A stretch of 64,000 bases of DNA from Bugula neritina (GCA_964035545.1 CAXIUT010000126.1:74501-138500); one strand, 5' to 3'; shown: positions 14,011 through 28,500, counted from the stretch's first letter. The notes: generated from the letters alone by a model not told the origin. A program made the numbers and translations.

Positions 14011-14290
14011 TGTTACCGTATATTTCAGTATATTACCATATATTTAGGTATGTTGCAGTATATTTCAATGTGTTGCAGTGTATTTCAATATGTTCTAGTT
14101 ATTTGTGGTGTATTTCAGTATGTTACAGTGTATTTCAGCATGTTGCAGTATGTTTCAATATGTTACAGTGTATTTCAGTATTTTGCAGTATATTTCAGTG
14201 AGTTGCAGTGTATTTCAGTGTGCTACAGCATATTTCAGTATGTTGCAGTATATTGCAATGTGTCGCAGTATGTTGCAGTATTTTTCAATG
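14011..14290 (+). repeat. 280-bp tandem pair, second unit (segment B)
   Basis: Equivalent of 4791-5070 at the 9,220-bp offset, with the same tgttctagtt variant at 14091. Confidence 0.85.
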
Positions 14291-16480
14291 TGTTACAGTA
14301 TATTTCAGTAGTTTACCATATATTTCGGTATGTTGCAGTATATTTCAATGTGTTGCAGTGTATATCAATATGTTACAGTGTATTTGAGCATGTTGTAGTA
14401 TTTTGCAGTGTATTTCAGTATGTTACAGTGTATTTCAGTATGTTGCAGTATGTTTCAATATGTTACAGTGTATTTCAGTATTTTGCAGTATATTTCAGTG
14501 AGTTGCAGTGTATTTCAGTGTGCTACAGCATATTTCAGTATGTTACAGTATATTGCAATGTGTCGCAGTGTATTTCAGTATGTTGCAGTATTTTTCAATG
14601 TGTTACAGTGTATTTCGGTATATTACCGTATATTTAGGTATGTCGCAGTATATTTCAGTATGTTGCCGTATGTTTCAGTGTGTTGCAGTGTATTTCATTT
14701 AGTTGCAGTGTATTTCAATTTGTTCCAGTGTATGTCAGTATAATGCAGTATGTTGCAGTGTGTTTCAGTATGTTACAGTGTATTTCAGTATGTTGCAGTA
14801 TCTTGCAGTACATTTCAGTATGTTTTAGTATGTAGCAGTGTATTTCAGTATGTTGCAGTATATTTCAGTATGTTGCAGTATATTTCAGTGTGTTACTGTT
14901 TTTTCCAGTATGTTACAACACATTTCCGTATATTAAACTATATTTCAGCGAGTTACAGTATATTTCAATGTGTTGCAGTGTATATCAATATGTTACAGTG
15001 TATTTGAGCATGTTGTAGTATTTTGCAGTGTATTTCAGTTTGTTACAGTGTATTTCAGTAGGTTGCAGTATGTTGCAGTATGTTTCAATATGTTACAGTG
15101 TATTTCAGCATGTTGCAGTATATTTCAGTGAGTTGCAGTGTATTTCAGTGTGCTACAGCATATTTCAGTATGTTACAGTATATTGCAATGTGTCGCAGTG
15201 TATATCAATATGTTACAGTGTATTTGAGCATGTTGTAGTATTTTGCAGTGTATTTCAGTATGTTGCAGTATCTTGCAGTGTATTTCAGTATGTTGCAGTA
15301 TTTTTCAATGTGTTACCGTCTATTTCAGTATATTACCATATATTTAGGTATGTTGCAGTATATTTCAATGTGTTGCAGTGTATTTCAATATGTTCTAGTA
15401 ATTTGCAGTGTGTTTCAGTATGTTACAGTGTATTGCAGTATGTTGCAGTATGTTTCAATATGTTACAGTGTATTTCAGCATGTTGCAGTATATTTCAGTG
15501 AGTTGCAGTGTATTTCAGTGTGCTACAGCATATTTCAGTATGTTACAGTATATTGCAATGTGTCGCAGTGTATTTCAGTATGTTGCAGTATTTTTCAATG
15601 TGTTACAGTGTATTTCGGTATATTACCGTATATTTAGGTATGTCGCAGTATATTTCAGTATGTTGCCGTATGTTTCAGTGTGTTGCAGTATATTTCATTT
15701 TGTTGCAGTGTATTTCAATTTGTTCCAGTGTATGTCAGTTTAATGCAGTATGTTGCAGTGTGTTTCAGTATGTTACAGTGTATTTCAGTATGTTGCAGTA
15801 TCTTGCAGTACATTTCAGTATGTTTTAGTATGTAGCAGTGTATTTCAGTATGTTGCAGTATATTTCAGTATGTTGCAGTATATTGCAATGTGTCGCAGTA
15901 TATTTCAGTATGTTGCTGTATATTTCAATGTGTTGCAGTATATTTCAGTATGTAGCAGTGTATTTCAGTATGTTGCAGTGTGTTGCAGTGTAATTCAGTA
16001 TATTACATTGTATTTCAGTGTGTTGCAGTTCATTTCAGTATGTAGCAGGGTATTTCAGTATAGTGCAGTATATTTCAGTATGCTGCAGTATATTTCAGTG
16101 TGTTACTGTTTTTTCCAGTATGTTACAACACATTTCCGTATATTACACTATATTTCAGCGAGTTACAGTATATTTCAATGTGTTGCAGTGTATTGCAATA
16201 TGTTACAGCGTATTTCGGTATGTTGCAGTGTGTTGCAGTGTAATTCAGTATATTACATTGTATTTCAGTGTGTAGCAGTTCATTTCAATATGTAGCAGGG
16301 TATTTCAGTATAGTGCAGTGTATTTCAGTATGCTACAGCATATTTCAGTTTGTTGCAGTATATTGCAATGTGTCGCAGTATATTTCAGTATGTTGCTGTA
16401 TATTTCAATGTGTTGCAGTATATTTCAGTATGTAGCAGTGTATTTCAGTATGTTGCAGTATATTTCAGTGAGTTGCAGTA

Positions 16481-16960
16481 AATTCCAGTGTGCTACAACA
16501 TATTTCAGTGTGTTACAGTATATTGCAATGTGTCTCAGTATATTTCAGTATGTTGCAGTATTGTTCAATGTGTTACAGTATATTTCAGTAGTTTACCATA
16601 CATTTCAGGACGTCGCAGTATATTTCAATGTGTTGCAGTGTATTTCAATATGTTACAGTGTATTTCAGTATGTTGTAGTATTATGCGGCGTATTTCAGTA
16701 TGTGGCAGTATCTTGCAGTATATTTCAGCATGTTGCAGTTATTTTCAATGTGTTACAGTATGTTTCAGTATATTACCGTATATTTAGGTATGTTGCAGTA
16801 TATTTCAATGTGTTGCAGTGTATTTCAATATGTTCTAGTGTTTTGCAGTGTATTTCAGTTTGTTACAGTGTATTTCAGTATGTTGCAGTATGTTGCAGTA
16901 TGTTTCAATATGTTACAGTGTATTTCAGCATGTTGCAGTATATTTCAGTGAGTTGCAGTA
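16481..16960 (+). repeat. 480-bp tandem pair, first unit (segment B)
   Basis: Equivalent of 7261-7740 and carries the same two private substitutions (tgtctcagta at 16531, tgtggcagta at 16701). The 480-bp duplication and these substitutions therefore predate the 9,220-bp duplication. Confidence 0.92.
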
Positions 16961-17440
16961 AATTCCAGTGTGCTACAACATATTTCAGTGTGTTACAGTA
17001 TATTGCAATGTGTCGCAGTATATTTCAGTATGTTGCAGTATTGTTCAATGTGTTACAGTATATTTCAGTAGTTTACCATACATTTCAGGACGTCGCAGTA
17101 TATTTCAATGTGTTGCAGTGTATTTCAATATGTTACAGTGTATTTCAGTATGTTGTAGTATTATGCGGCGTATTTCAGTATGTTGCAGTATCTTGCAGTA
17201 TATTTCAGCATGTTGCAGTTATTTTCAATGTGTTACAGTATGTTTCAGTATATTACCGTATATTTAGGTATGTTGCAGTATATTTCAATGTGTTGCAGTG
17301 TATTTCAATATGTTCTAGTGTTTTGCAGTGTATTTCAGTTTGTTACAGTGTATTTCAGTATGTTGCAGTATGTTGCAGTATGTTTCAATATGTTACAGTG
17401 TATTTCAGCATGTTGCAGTATATTTCAGTGAGTTGCAGTG
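16961..17440 (+). repeat. 480-bp tandem pair, second unit (segment B)
   Basis: Equivalent of 7741-8220 at the 9,220-bp offset. Confidence 0.92.
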
Positions 17441-18440
17441 TATTTCAGTGTGCTACAGCATATTTCAGTATGTTACAGTATATTGCAATGTGTCGCAGTA
17501 TATTTCAGTAGGTTGCAGTATTTTTCAATGTGTTACAGTATATTTCATTAGTTTACCATATATTTCGGTGTGTTGCAGTATATTTCAATGTGTTGCAGTG
17601 TATTTCAATATGTTACAGTGTATGTCAGCATGTTGTAGTTTTTTGCAGAATATTTCAGTGTGTTGCAGTGTACTTCAGTATTTTGCAGTATTTTTCAATG
17701 TGTTACAGTATATTTCGGTATATTACCGTATATTTAGGTATGTTTCAGTATATTTCAATCTGTTGCAGTGTATTTCAATATGTTGTAGTATGTTGCAGTG
17801 TATTTCAGTATGTTACAGTGTATTTCAGTATGTTGCAGTATATTTCAGTATGTTACAGTGTATTTCAGTATGTTGCAGTATATTTCAGTGTGTTACAGTG
17901 TATTTCAGTATGTTGTAGTATATTTCAGTGTGTCACAGTATATTTCAGTATGTTGCAGTATTTTTCAATGTGTTGCAGTGTGTTTCAATATGTTACAGCG
18001 TATTTCAGTATGTTGCAGTGTATTTCAGTATGTAGCAGGGTATTTCAGTATGTTGCAGTGCATTTCAGTATGCTACAGCATATTTCAGTATGTTGCAGTA
18101 TATTGCAATGTGTCGCAGTATATTTCAGTATGTTGCTGTATATTTCAATGTGTTACAGTATATTTCAGTAGTTTACCATACATTTCGGTACGTTGCAGTA
18201 TATTTCAATGTGTTGCAGTGTATTTCAATATGTTACAGTGTATTTCAGTATGTTGTAGTATTTTGCCTCGTATTTCAGTAATTTGCAGTATCTTGCAGTG
18301 TATTTCAGTATGTTGCAGTATTTTTCAATGTGTTACCGTATATTTCAGTATATTACCATATATTTAGGTATGTTGCAGTATATTTCAATGTGTTGCAGTG
18401 TATTTCAATATGTTCTAGTAATTTGTGGTGTATTTCAGTA

Positions 18441-19660
18441 TGTTACAGTGTACTTCAGTATGTTGCAGTATGTTTCAATATGTTACAGTGTATTTCAGTA
18501 TTTTGCAGTATATTTCAGTGAGTTGCAGTGTATTTCAGTGTGCTACAGCATATTTCAGTATGTTGCAGTATATTGCAATGTGTCGCAGTATGTTGCAGTA
18601 TTTTTCAATGTGTTACAGTATATTTCAGTAGTTTACCATATATTTCGGTATGTTGCAGTATATTTCAATGTGTTGCAGTGTATATCAATATGTTACAGTG
18701 TATTTGAGCATGTTGTAGTATTTTGCAGTGTATTTCAGTATGTTACAGTGTATTTCAGTATGTTGCAGTATGTTTCAATATGTTACAGTGTATTTCAGTA
18801 TTTTGCAGTATATTTCAGTGAGTTGCAGTGTATTTCAGTGTGCTACAGCATATTTCAGTATGTTACAGTATATTGCAATGTGTCGCAGTGTATTTCAGTA
18901 CGTTGCAGTATTTTTCAAGGTGTTACAGTATATTTCAGTAGTTTACCATATATTTCGGTATGTTGCAGTATATTTCAATGTGTTGCAGTGTATATCAATA
19001 TGTTACAGTGTATTTGAGCATGTTGTAGTATTTTGCAGTGTATTTCAGTGTGTTGCAGTGTATTTCAGTATTTTGCAGTATTTTTCAATGTGTTACAGTG
19101 TATTTCGGTATATTACCGTATATTTAGGTATGTCGCAGTATATTTCAGTATGTTGCTGTATGTTTCAGTGTGTTGCAGTATATTTCATTTAGTTGCAGTG
19201 TATTTCAATTTGTTCCAGTGTATGTCAGTATAATGCAGTATGTTGCAGTGTGTTTCAGTATGTTACAGTGTATTTCAGTATGTTGCAGTATCTTGCAGTA
19301 CATTTCAGTATGTTTTAGTATGTAGCAGTGTATTTCAGTATGTTGCAGTATATTTCAGTATGTTGCAGTATATTTCAGTGTGTTACTGTTTTTTCCAGTA
19401 TGTTACAACACATTTCCGTATATTAAACTATATTTCAGCGAGTTACAGTATATTTCAATGTGTTGCAGTGTATTGCAATATGTTACAGCGTATTTCGGTA
19501 TGTTGCAGTGTGTTGCAGTGTAATTCAGTATATTACATTGTATTTCAGTGTGTTGCAGTTCATTTCAATATGTGGCAGGGTATTTCAGTATAGTGCAGTG
19601 TATTTCAGTATGCTACAGCATATTTCAGTATGTTGCAGTATATTGCAATGTGTCGCAGTA
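18441..19660 (+). repeat. 9,220-bp segmental duplication, partial copy C
   Basis: This tracks 9221-10440 at the same 9,220-bp offset and stops after tgtcgcagta at 19651-19660. There copy B continues with tatttcagta while this copy continues with tgttgcagta and enters another module. Small differences from copy B include tatttaggta against tatttaagta near 19121, and tgtggcaggg against tgtagcaggg near 19571. Confidence 0.9.
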
Positions 19661-20520
19661 TGTTGCAGTATTTTTCAATGTGTTACAGTATATTTCAGTA
19701 GTTTACCATATATTTCGGTATGTTGCAGTATATTTCAATGTGTTGCAGTGTATATCAATATGTTACAGTGTATTTGAGCATGTTGTAGTATTTTGCAGTG
19801 TATTTCAGTATGTTACAGTGTATTTCAGTATGTTGCAGTATGTTTCAATATGTTACAGTGTATTTCAGTATTTTGCAGTATATTTCAGTGAGTTGCAGTG
19901 TATTTCAGTGTGCTACAGCATATTTCAGTATGTTACAGTATATTGCAATGTGTCGCAGTGTATTTCAGTATGTTGCAGTATTTTTCAAGGTGTTACAGTA
20001 TATTTCAGTAGTTTACCATATATTTCGGTATGTTGCAGTATATTTCAATGTGTTGCAGTGTATATCAATATGTTACAGTGTATTTGAGCATGTTGTAGTA
20101 TTTTGCAGTGTATTTCAGTGTGTTGCAGTGTATTTCAGTATTTTGCAGTATTTTTCAACGTGTTACAGTGTATTTCGGTATATTACCGTATATTTAGGTA
20201 TGTCGCAGTATATTTCAGTATGTTGCCGTATGTTTCAGTGTGTTGCAGTATATTTCATTTAGTTGCAGTGTATTTCAATTTGTTCCAGTGTATGTCAGTA
20301 TAATGCAGTATGTTGCAGTGTGTTTCAGTATGTTACAGTGTATTTCAGTATGTTGCAGTATCTTGCAGTACATTTCAGTATGTTTTAGTATGTAGCAGTG
20401 TATTTCAGTATGTTGCAGTATATTTCAGTATGTTGCAGTATATTTCAGTGTGTTACTGTTTTTTCCAGTATGTTACAACACATTTCCGTATATTAAACTA
20501 TATTTCAGCGAGTTACAGTA
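19661..20520 (+). repeat. Tandem duplicate of 18591-19450 (1,070-bp offset)
   Basis: After tgtcgcagta the array restarts at tgttgcagta and follows 18591-19450 decamer for decamer up to agttacagta (20511-20520). Differences include tttttcaacg at 20151 against tttttcaatg at 19081. Confidence 0.87.
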
Positions 20521-21000
20521 TATTGCAATGTGTCGCAGTGTATTTCAGTATGTTGCAGTATTTTTCAAGGTGTTACAGTATATTTCAGTAGTTTACCATA
20601 TATTTCGGTATGTTGCAGTATATTTCAATGTGTTGCAGTGTATTTCAATGTGTTACAGTGTATTTGAGCATGTTGTAGTATTTTGCAGTGTATTTCAGTG
20701 TGTTGCAGTGTATTTCAGTATTTTGCAGTATTTTTTAAATGTGTTACAGTGTATTTCGGTATATTACCGTATATTTAGGTATGTCGCAGTATATTTCAGT
20801 ATGTTGCCGTATGTTTCAGTGTGTTGCAGTATATTTCATTTAGTTGCAGTGTATTTCAATTTGTTCCAGTGTATGTCAGTATAATGCAGTATGTTGCAGT
20901 GTGTTTCAGTATGTTACAGTGTATTTCAGTATGTTGCAGTATCTTGCAGTACATTTCAGTATGTTTTAGTATGTAGCAGTGTATTTCAGTATGTTGCAGT
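20521..21000 (+). repeat. Tandem duplicate of 19941-20420 (580-bp offset)
   Basis: From tattgcaatg tgtcgcagtg this follows 19941 onward. The offset changes from 580 to 581 bp at 20731 because of a 1-bp insertion. Around 21000 it joins the module that also begins at 25562. Confidence 0.85.
20731..20741 (+). other. Register-shift marker ttttttaaatg, copy 1
   Basis: The usual decamer here is tttttcaatg (c replaced by ta). The variant is 11 bp, so it shifts the 10-bp register by one base. It is the first break of register in the window: up to 20730 every length change is a multiple of 10 bp. Confidence 0.9.
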
Positions 21001-23980
21001 ATTTTTCAATGTGTTGCAGTGTATTTCAATATGTTACAGCGTATTTCAGTATGTTGCAGTGTATTTCAGTATGTAGCAGGGTATTTCAGTATGTTGCAGT
21101 GCATTTCAGTATGCTACAGCATATTTCAGTATGTTGCAGTATATTGCAATGTGTCGCAGTATATTTCAGTATGTTGCTGTATATTTCAATGTGTTACAGT
21201 ATATTTCAGTAGTTTATCATACATTTCGGTACGTTGCAGTATATTTCAATGTGTTGCAGTGTATTTCAATATGTTACAGTGTATTTCAGTATGTTGTAGT
21301 ATTTTGCCGCGTATTTCAGTATGTTGCAGTATCTTGCAGTGTATTTCAGTATGTTGCAGTATTTTTCAATGTGTTACCGTATATTTCAGTATATTACCAT
21401 ATATTTAGGTATGTTGCAGTATATTTCAATGTGTTGCAGTGTATTTCAATATGTTCTAGTAATTTGTGGTGTATTTCAGTATGTTACAGTGTATTTCAGT
21501 ATGTTGCAGTATGTTTCAATATGTTACAGTGTATTTCAGTATTTTGCAGTATATTTCAGTGAGTTGCAGTGTATTTCAGTGTGCTACAGCATATTTCAGT
21601 ATGTTGCAGTATATTGCAATGTGTCGCAGTATGTTGCAGTATTTTTCAATGTGTTACAGTATATTTCAGTAGTTTACCATATATTTCGGTATGTTGCAGT
21701 ATATTTCAATGTGTTGCAGTGTATATCAATATGTTACAGTGTATTTGAGCATGTTGTAGTATTTTGCAGTGTATTTCAGTATGTTACAGTGTATTTCAGT
21801 ATGTTGCAGTATGTTTCAATATGTTACAGTGTATTTCAGTATTTTGCAGTATATTTCAGTGAGTTGCAGTGTATTTCAGTGTGCTACAGCATATTTCAGT
21901 ATGTTACAGTATATTGCAATGTGTCGCAGTGTATTTCAGTATGTTGCAGTATTTTTCAAGGTGTTACAGTATATTTCAGTAGTTTACCATATATTTCGGT
22001 ATGTTGCAGTATATTTCAATGTGTTGCAGTGTATATCAATATGTTACAGTGTATTTGAGCATGTTGTAGTATTTTGCAGTGTATTTCAGTGTGTTGCAGT
22101 GTATTTCAGTATTTTGCAGTATTTTTTAAATGTGTTACAGTGTATTTCGGTATATTACCGTATATTTAGGTATGTCGCAGTATATTTCAGTATGTTGCCG
22201 TATGTTTCAGTGTGTTGCAGTATATTTCATTTAGTTGCAGTGTATTTCAATTTGTTCCAGTGTATGTCAGTATAATGCAGTATGTTGCAGTGTGTTTCAG
22301 TATGTTACAGTGTATTTCAGTATGTTGCAGTATCTTGCAGTACATTTCAGTATGTTTTAGTATGTAGCAGTGTATTTCAGTATGTTGCAGTATATTTCAG
22401 TATGTTGCAGTATATTTCAGTGTGTTACTGTTTTTTCCAGTATGTTACAACACATTTCCGTATATTAAACTATATTTCAGCGAGTTACAGTATATTTCAA
22501 TGTGTTGCAGTGTATTGCAATATGTTACAGCGTATTTCGGTATGTTGCAGTGTGTTGCAGTGTAATTCAGTATATTACATTGTATTTCAGTGTGTTGCAG
22601 TTCATTTCAATATGTAGCAGGGTATTTCAGTATAGTGCAGTGTATTTCAGTATGCTACAGCATATTTCAGTATGTTGCAGTATATTGCAATGTGTCGCAG
22701 TATATTTCAGTATGTTGCAGTACGTTGCAGTATGTTTCAATATGTTACGGTGTATTTCAGTATGTTGCAGTATATTTCAGTGAGTTGCAGTGTATTTCAG
22801 TGTGCTACAGCATATTTCAGTATGTTACAGTATATTGCAATCTGTCGCAGTATATTTCAGTTTGTTGCAGTGTTTTTCAATGTGTTACAGTATATTTCAT
22901 TAGTTTACCATATATTTCGGTATGTTGCAGTATATTTCAATATGTTACAGTGTATTTCAGCATGTTGTAGTTTTTTGCAGAATATTTCAGTGTGTTGCAG
23001 TGTACTTCAGTATTTTGCAGTATTTTTCAATGTGTTACAGTATATTTCGGTATATTACCGTATATTTAGGTATGTTTCAGTATATTTCAATCTGTTGCAG
23101 TGTATTTCAATATGTTGTAGTATGTTGCAGTGTATTTCAGTATGTTACAGTGTATTTCAGTATGTTGCAGTATATTTCAGTATGTTACAGTGTATTTCAG
23201 TATGTTGCAGTATAATTCAGTGTGTTACAGTGTATTTCAGTATGTTGTAGTATATTTCAGTGTGTTACAGTATATTTCAGTATGTTGCAGTATTTCTCAA
23301 TGTGTTAAAGTGTATTTCAGTAGTTTACCATATATTTCGGAATGTTGCAGTATATTCCAGTGTGTTGCAGTGTATTTCAATATGTTACAGCGCATTTCAG
23401 TATGTTGCAGTGTATTTCAGTATGTAGCAGGGTATTTCAGTATGTTGCAGTGCATTTCAGTATGCTACAGCATATTTCAGTATGTTGCAGTATATTGCAA
23501 TGTGTCGCAGTATATTTCAGTATGTTGCTGTATATTTCAATGTGTTACAGTATATTTCAGTAGTTTACCATACACTTCGGTACGTTGCAGTATATTTCAA
23601 TGTGTTGCAGTGTATTTCAATATGTTACAGTGTATTTCAGTATGTTGTAGTATTTTGCCGCGTATTTCAGTATGTTGCAGTATCTTGCAGTGTATTTCAG
23701 TATGTTGCAGTATTTGTCAATGTGTTACCGTATATTTCAGTATATTACCATATATTTAGGTATGTTGCAGTATATTTCAATGTGTTGCAGTGTATTTCAA
23801 TATGTTCTAGTAATTTGCAGTGTATTTCAGTATGTTACAGTGTATTTCAGTATGTTGCAGTATGTTTCAATATGTTACAGTGTATTTCAGTATTTTGCAG
23901 TATAATTCAGTGAGTTGCAGTGTATTTCAGTGTGCTACAGCATATTTCAGTATGTTACAGTATATTGCAATGTGTCGCAG
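21001..23980 (+). repeat. 4,560-bp-offset module, first copy
   Basis: Matches 25562-28540 at an offset of 4,561 bp, falling to 4,560 bp after the register marker at 22122. Shared markers are tctgtcgcag, the ggtgttacag after tttttcaa, and cacttcgg. It has private substitutions such as tataattcag at 23211 and tatttgtcaa at 23711. It diverges near 23980. Confidence 0.85.
22122..22132 (+). other. Register-shift marker, copy 2
   Basis: Same 11-bp variant in the same local context (after ttttgcagta, before tgttacagtg). It turns the 4,561-bp offset with 25562 onward into 4,560 bp. Confidence 0.9.
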
Positions 23981-25561
23981 TATATTTCAGTATGTTGCAG
24001 TATTTTTCAATGTGTTACAGTATATTTCATTAGTTTAGCATATATTTCGGTGTGTTGCAGTATATTTCAATGTGCTGCAGTGTATTTCAATATGTTACGG
24101 TGTAATTCAGCATGTTGTAGTTTTTTGCAGAGTATTTCAGTGTGTTGCAGTGTACTTCAGTATTTTGCAGTATTTTTCAATGTGTTACAGTATTTTTCGG
24201 TATATTACCGTATATTTAGGTATGTTTCAGTATATTTCAATCTGTTGCAGTGTATTTCAATATGTTGTAGTATGTTGCAGTGTATTTCAGTATGTTACAG
24301 TGTATTTCAGTATGTTGCAGTATATTTCAGTATGTTACAGTGTATTTCAGTATGTTGCAGTATATTTCAGTGTGTTACAGTGTATTTCAGTATGTTGTAG
24401 TATATTTCAGTGTGTTACAGTATATTTCAGTATGTTGCAGTACTTTTCAATGTGTTAAAGTGTATTTCAGTAGTTTACCATATATTTCGGTATGTTGCAG
24501 TATATTTCAATGTGTTGCAGTGTATTTCAATATGTTACAGCGTATTTCAGTATGGTGCAGTGTATTTCAGTATGCAGCAGGGTATTTCAGTATGTTGCAG
24601 TGCATTTCGGTATGCTACAGCATATTTCAGTATGTTGCAGTATGTTGCAATGTGTCGCAGTATATTTCAGTATGTTGCTGTATATTTCAATGTGTTGCAG
24701 TATATTTCAGTATGTAGCAGTGTATTTCAGTATGTTGCAGTATATTTCAGTGAGTTGCAGTAAATTTCAGTGTGCTACAACATATTTCAGTGTGTTACAG
24801 TATATTGCAATGTGTCGCAGTATATTTCAGTATGTTGCAGTATTGTTCAATGTGTTACAGTATATTTCAGTAGTTTACCATACATTTCAGGACGTCGCAG
24901 TATATTTCAATGTGTTGCAGTGTATTTCAATATGTTACAGTGTATTTCAGTATGTTGTAGTATTTTGCGGCGTATTTCAGTATGTTGCAGTATCTTGCAG
25001 TATATTTCAGCTTGTTGCAGTTATTTTCAATGTGTTACAGTATGTTGCAGTATATTTCAATGTGTTGCAGTGTATTTCAATATGTTCTTGTGTTTTGCAG
25101 TGTATTTCAGTTTGTTACAGTGTATTTCAGTATGTTGCAGTATGTTGCAGTATGTTTCAATATGTTACAGTGTATTTCAGCATGTTGCAGTATATTTCAG
25201 TGAGTTGCAGTGTATTTCAGTGTGCTACAGCATATTTCAGTATGTTACAGTATATTGCAATGTGTCGCAGTATATTTCAGTATGTTGCAATATTTTTCAA
25301 TGTGTTACAGTATATTTCATTAGTTTACCATATATTTCGGTGTGTTGCAGTATATTTCAATGTGTTGCAGTGTATTTCAATATGTTGTAGTATGTTGCAG
25401 TGTATTTCAGTATGTTACAGTGTATTTCAGTATGTTGCAGTATATTTCAGTATGTTACAGTGTATTTCAGTATGTTGCAGTATATTTCAGTGTGTTACAG
25501 TGTATTTCAGTATGTTGTAGTATATTTCAGTGTGTTACAGTATATTTCAGTATGTTGCAGT
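23981..25561 (+). repeat. Mosaic satellite segment
   Basis: All satellite. The first part resembles 22.96-23.28 kb at a 1,150-bp offset. From about 24430 it follows 31930-33300 at a 7,500-bp offset, including the markers tatggtgcag, tatgcagcag, gacgtcgcag and tatgttcttg. No non-repeat sequence is present. Confidence 0.8.
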
Positions 25562-28500
25562 ATTTTTCAATGTGTTGCAGTGTATTTCAATATGTTACAG
25601 CGTATTTCAGTATGTTGCAGTGTATTTCAGTATGTAGCAGGGTATTTCAGTATGTTGCAGTGCATTTCAGTATGCTACAGCATATTTCAGTATGTTGCAG
25701 TATATTACAATGTGTCGCAGTATATTTCAGTATGTTGCTGTATATTTCAATGTGTTACAGTATATTTCAGTAGTTTACCATACATTTCGGTACGTTGCAG
25801 TATATTTCAATGTGTTGCAGTGTATTTCAATATGTTACAGTGTATTTCAGTATGTTGTAGTATTTTGCCGCGTATTTCAGTATGTTGCAGTATCTTGCAG
25901 TGTATTTCAGTATGTTGCAGTATTTTTCAATGTGTTACCGTATATTTCAGTATATTACCATATATTTAGGTATGTTGCAGTATATTTCAATGTGTTGCAG
26001 TGTATTTCAATATGTTCTAGTAATTTGTGGTGTATTTCAGTATGTTACAGTGTATTTCAGTATGTTGCAATATGTTTCAATATGTTACAGTGTATTTCAG
26101 TATTTTGCAGTATATTTCATTGAGTTGCAGTGTATTTCAGTGTGCTACAGCATATTTCAGTATGTTGCAAAATATTGCAATGTGTCGCAGTATGTTGCAG
26201 TATTTTTCAATGTGTTACAGTATATTTCAGTAGTTTACCATATATTTCGGTATGTTGCAGTATATTTCAATGTGTTGCAGTGTATATCAATATGTTACAG
26301 TGTATTTGAGCATGTTGTAGTATTTTGCAGTGTATTTCAGTATGTTACAGTGTATTTCAGTATGTTGCAGTATGTTTCAATATGTTACAGTGTATTTCAG
26401 TGTTTTGCAGTATATTTCAGTGAGTTGCAGTGTATTTCAGTGTGCTACAGTATATTTCAGTATGTTACAGTATATTGCAATGTGTCGCAGTGTATTTCAG
26501 TATGTTGCAGTATTTTTCAAGGTGTTACAGTATATTTCAGTAGTTTACCATATATTTCGGTATGTTGCAGTATATTTCAATGTGTTGCAGTGTATATCAA
26601 TATGTTACAGTGTATTTGAGCACGTTGTAGTATTTTGCAGTGTATTTCAGTGTGTTGCAGTGTATTTCAGTATTTTGCAGTATTTTTCAATGTGTTACAG
26701 TGTATTTCGGTATATTACCGTATATTTAGGTATGTCGCAGTATATTTCAGTATGTTGCCGTATGTTTCAGTGTGTTGCAGTATATTTCATTTAGTTGCAG
26801 TGTATTTCAATTTGTTCCAGTGTATGTCAGTATAATGCAGTATGTTGCAGTGTGTTTCAGTATGTTACACTGTATTTCAGTATGTTGCAGTATCTTGCAG
26901 TACATTTCAGTATGTTTTAGTATGTAGCAGTGTATTTCAGTATGTTGCAGTATATTTCAGTATGTTGCAGTATATTTCAGTGTGTTACTGTTTTTTCCAG
27001 TATGTTACAACACATTTCCGTATATTAAACTATATTTCAGCGAGTTACAGTATATTTCAATGTGTTGCAGTGTATTGCAATATGTTACAGCGTATTTCGG
27101 TATGTTGCAGTGTGTTGCAGTGTAATTCAGTATATTACATTGTATTTCAGTGTGTTGCAGTTCATTTCAATATGTAGCAGGGTATTTCAGTATAGTGCAG
27201 TGTATTTCAGTATGCTACAGCATATTTCAGTATGTTGCAGTATATTGCAATGTGTCGCAGTATATTTCAGTATGTTGCAGTACGTTGCAGTATGTTTCAA
27301 TATGTTACGGTGTATTTCAGTATGTTGCAGTATATTTCGGTGAGTTGCAGTGTATTTCAGTGTGCTACAGCATATTTCAGTATGTTACAGTATATTGCAA
27401 TCTGTCGCAGTATATTTCAGTTTGTTGCAGTGTTTTTCAATGTGTTACAGTATATTTCATTAGTTTACCATATATTTCGGTATGTTGCAGTATATTTCAA
27501 TATGTTACAGTGTATTTCAGCATGTTGTAGTTTTTTGCAGAATATTTCAGTGTGTTGCAGTGTACTTCAGTATTTTGCAGTATTTTTCAATGTGTTACAG
27601 TATATTTCGGTATATTACCGTATATTTAGGTATGTTTCAGTATATTTCAATCTGTTGCAGTGTATTTCAATATGTTGTAGTATGTTGCAGTGTATTTCAG
27701 TATGTTACAGTGTATTTCAGTATGTTGCAGTATATTTCAGTATGTTACAGTGTATTTCAGTATGTTGCAGTATATTTCAGTGTGTTACAGTGTATTTCAG
27801 TATGTTGTAGTATATTTCAGTGTGTTACAGTATATTTCAGTATGTTGCAGTATTTCTCAATGTGTTAAAGTGTATTTCAGTAGTTTACCATATATTTCGG
27901 TATGTTGCAGTATATTTCAGTGTGTTGCAGTGTATTTCAATATGTTACAGCGTATTTCAGTATGTTGCAGTGTGTTTCAGTATGTAGCAGGGTATTTCAG
28001 TATGTTGCAGTGCATTTCAGTATGCTACAGCATATTTCAGTATGTTGCAGTATATTGCAATGTGTCGCAGTATATTTCAGTATGTTGCTGTATATTTCAA
28101 TGTGTTACAGTATATTTCAGTAGTTTACCATACACTTCGGTACGTTGCAGTATATTTCAATGTGTTGCAGTGTATTTCAATATGTTACAGTGTATTTCTG
28201 TATGTTGTAGTATTTTGCCGCGTATTTCAGTATGTTGCAGTATCTTGCAGTGTATTTCAGTATGTTGCAGTATTTTTCAATGTGTTACCGTATATTTCAG
28301 TATATTACCATATATTTAGGTATGTTGCAGTATATTTCAATGTGTTGCAGTGTATTTCAATATGTTCTAGTAATTTGCAGTGTATTTCAGTATGTTACAG
28401 TGTATTTCAGTATGTTGCAGTATGTTTCAATATGTTACAGTGTATTTCAGTATTTTGCAGTATATTTCAGTGAGTTGCAGTGTATTTCAGTGTGCTACAG

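Larger units (their letters stand above)
9221..18440 (+). repeat. 9,220-bp segmental duplication, copy B
   Basis: This is the second copy of the 9,220-bp segment, head-to-tail with copy A. It carries the same ordered set of internal modules: two 2,310-bp units, a 280-bp pair and a 480-bp pair. Near its start the variant tacttcagta (9231) also occurs at the equivalent point of the partial third copy (18451) but not in copy A (tatttcagta at 11). At that site B and C are therefore closer to each other than to A. Confidence 0.93.
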
